From: Maniola hyperantus
Lineage: Eukaryota > Arthropoda > Insecta > Lepidoptera > Nymphalidae
Direction: 5' to 3'
Assembly: GCF_902806685.2 (NCBI RefSeq)
Contig: NC_048542.1
Span: forward strand, 2,898,533 to 2,962,532
Length of the DNA stretch: 64,000 nt
Shown here: piece by piece, positions 63,567 to 64,000 of the stretch
Numbering within the stretch: the first letter of the stretch is position 1
How the letters are laid out: every line of letters starts with the position of its first letter
The notes under the pieces: model-generated
Databases searched by the model: none
What the model was told of the DNA's origin: nothing
Seen by the model: the letters and a program-made list of their open reading frames with translations, nothing else
Program-made: the position numbers and the translations under genes

Positions 63567-63570
63567 GTAT

Positions 63571-63801
63571 AACTAGCATATTCCCGCGACTTCGTCTGCG
63601 TGGACTACACTTTCATACCCCTATTTTACCCCCTTAGGAGTTGTATTTTCAAAAATCCTTTCTTAGTGGATGTCTACGTCATAATAGTTATCTGCGTGCT
63701 AAATTTCAGTCCGATCCGTCCAGTAGTTTGAGCTGTGCGTTGATAGATCAGTCAGTCTGTCATTCAGTCAGTCAGTCACCTTTTCCTTTTATATATTTAG
63801 A
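63571..63801 (+). repeat. SINE-like repeat A, copy 5
   Basis: AACTAGCATATTCCCGCGAC, CCCCCTTAGGAGTTGTATTT, GTCAGTCAGTCACCTTTTCC. It starts 4-5 bp after the donor of the third exon of the cysteine-rich gene. Confidence 0.75.
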
Positions 63802-63866
63802 TAATATAATAACTAAAATCTTTTAATGAAGCTTTTGGTCATTAAAAGAACTTTTTTTTTTAAATA

Positions 63867-64000
63867 AGAATATTAGCCATGTTAAATGACTAATACTTAC
63901 TCCCCTTTCCTCTCCAACTAAGCGTCAAGCTTGTGCTAGGAGTAGGTACGACAATAGTGCAACGGGCGGGGTTTGAACCGTCGACCTTCCAGTTTTCAGT
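63867..64000 (-). repeat. tRNA-derived SINE, family S2, cut by window edge
   Basis: GTAGGTACGACAATAGTGCA, GGGGTTTGAACCGTCGACCT, reading into ACCGTTTCAGT-like head sequence at the right edge. Confidence 0.72.

Overview
The window is animal nuclear DNA, most likely from a moth or butterfly (Lepidoptera). It holds intron-containing single-copy genes with GT-AG splice sites. It also carries interspersed repeats I recognise as typical of lepidopteran genomes: SINE-like units with the phrase CGCGACTTCGTCCGCGTGGA, units bounded by AGGGTTCCGTA, LINE tails ending in TTCTA or TTTTA, and RTE-like ends with GAT repeats. Nothing bacterial is present. Species cannot be fixed from the sequence.

Gene order, assembled by me exon by exon: last exon of DPM1 (+, 2067-2202); HGSNAT, lysosomal heparan-alpha-glucosaminide N-acetyltransferase (+, 10 exons, 15142-24745, 572 aa); glucose-6-phosphate isomerase Pgi (+, 12 exons, 28745-36993, 557 aa); flap endonuclease FEN1 (-, 8 exons, 45457-40671, 379 aa); PLGRKT, plasminogen receptor KT-like (+, 4 exons, 46146-47576, 151 aa); MAPK15/ERK7 (+, 7 exons, 49350-56941, 541 aa); and three exons of an unrecognised cysteine-rich gene leaving the right edge (+, 61016-63566). 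In every complete gene the exon phases agree and the total coding length is a multiple of three. The genes are unrelated housekeeping or signalling functions; the only shared regulatory layout is the divergent FEN1/PLGRKT pair, 688 bp apart.

Left part (1-15000) is mobile DNA: a 5'-truncated Dong/R4-like LINE lying in a TTA/TAA repeat; a complete copia-type LTR retrotransposon with identical 170-bp LTRs and a 5-bp target duplication; and a full-length I/jockey-like LINE with a 13-bp target duplication, ending 174 bp before the HGSNAT start codon. Its ORF2 is broken by a 1.4-kb P-like DNA transposon that carries a decayed THAP-domain gene.

Elsewhere introns and intergenic DNA are packed with SINEs, LINE ends and palindromic MITE-like elements, often nested. 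The points most worth a second look are: a minisatellite made from Pgi coding exon 9 inside the next intron; a decayed copy of the Pgi terminal exon downstream of the gene; the FEN1 exon 7 splice donor running directly into a LINE tail; a 19-bp minisatellite starting at the FEN1 exon 6 donor; a TDY (not TEY) activation loop in MAPK15; and a PLGRKT that lacks the C-terminal lysine that gives the family its name.
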